This document shows positions 63,745 to 64,000 of a stretch of 64,000 nt of DNA, one piece after another. The DNA lies in NCBI GenBank assembly GCA_024610705.1, contig JANDEH010000009.1:50453565-50517564 (forward strand), read 5' to 3'. Position numbers and translations under genes: made by a program. The stretch's first letter is position 1, and each line of letters opens with the position of its first letter. Under the pieces are notes generated by a model. That model was not told the DNA's origin and searched no databases. It saw only the letters and a list, made by a program, of their open reading frames with translations. Source of the stretch: Tetragnatha versicolor (taxonomy: Eukaryota; Arthropoda; Arachnida; Araneae; Tetragnathidae).

Positions 63745-64000
63745 CAATACTGGAAAAAAAAATCGACTCAGACCCTATATCTCCGGAACGGCTTGTGATA
63801 CAAAGACAAATAAGGTATCATTTTTCATGATTTAAAGTATTCTATATACAGAAAATTTTTCAAGTTCTTAGGGGGTCGTCTTCATATTAAACGAAGCACC
63901 AACTTTCGTTTTTCCTATGGGCGACATCAAAGATTTTTCCAGATTCTGAAAGAGCACCCTCTAAAACCCCCAAAAACCAAGTTTCGTGTTGTTTGGGGGT
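63745..64000. repeat. Probable dispersed repeat cut by the window end
   Basis: Sequence from GACTCAGACCCTATATCTCC to the end, with C/G-run pairs (AACCCCCAAA, TTTGGGGGT), has the texture of a dispersed insect repeat. No second copy is present here, so this is a weak call. Confidence 0.25.

Overview
This is a gene-poor, AT-rich stretch of animal, almost certainly insect, chromosomal DNA. The one gene I can support is the large first coding exon of dachsous (ds), the giant atypical cadherin of the Fat/Dachsous planar-polarity and Hippo growth-control system. It lies on the minus strand at 46981-48747 (589 codons), with a spliced 5' leader to 48871. The assignment rests on a signal peptide, five complete cadherin (EC) repeats with DxNDN calcium linkers, the start of a sixth, and strong resemblance to the N-terminus of insect Dachsous as I know it. 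The exon ends at a clean GT donor (46980/46979). The insect order cannot be fixed from this window.

Layout. Positions 1-46980 lie downstream of the exon on the minus strand. I find no other cadherin-like exon there, so I read the whole block as the 5' part of one very large ds intron. It contains AT-rich DNA with no visible content, about 20 GC-richer unique islands of 0.3-1 kb (candidate cis-regulatory DNA), and many small non-autonomous DNA transposons and tandem repeats. Positions 48872-64000 are upstream of the exon: either a leader intron plus promoter and 5' flank, or simply 5' flank.

Mobile DNA. Two sets of terminal-inverted-repeat elements recur. One set is flanked by TTAA and ends TTAAGG...CCTTAA (1041, 11059, 33173). 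The other is flanked by TA with GGGG/GGGTG-type ends (7086, 45681, 54117). There is also a near-perfect 0.8-kb fold-back element (50926-51705), several short palindromic elements (12419, 16794, 20767, 45507), two old copies of a SINE-like repeat (about 27020 and 61945, the first split by a probable LINE tail), and a 64-bp minisatellite (40761-41790).

Most worth following up: two diverged copies of a ~180-bp island 2 kb apart (19105-19280 and 21090-21262), which look like a duplicated regulatory element; a uORF-crowded ds leader whose third uORF stops directly against the first main ATG; and a candidate TATA/Inr promoter with first exon at 49913-50328. I see no tRNA, rRNA, CRISPR array, virus or other protein gene. 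The other open frames lack family motifs and I treat them as chance.
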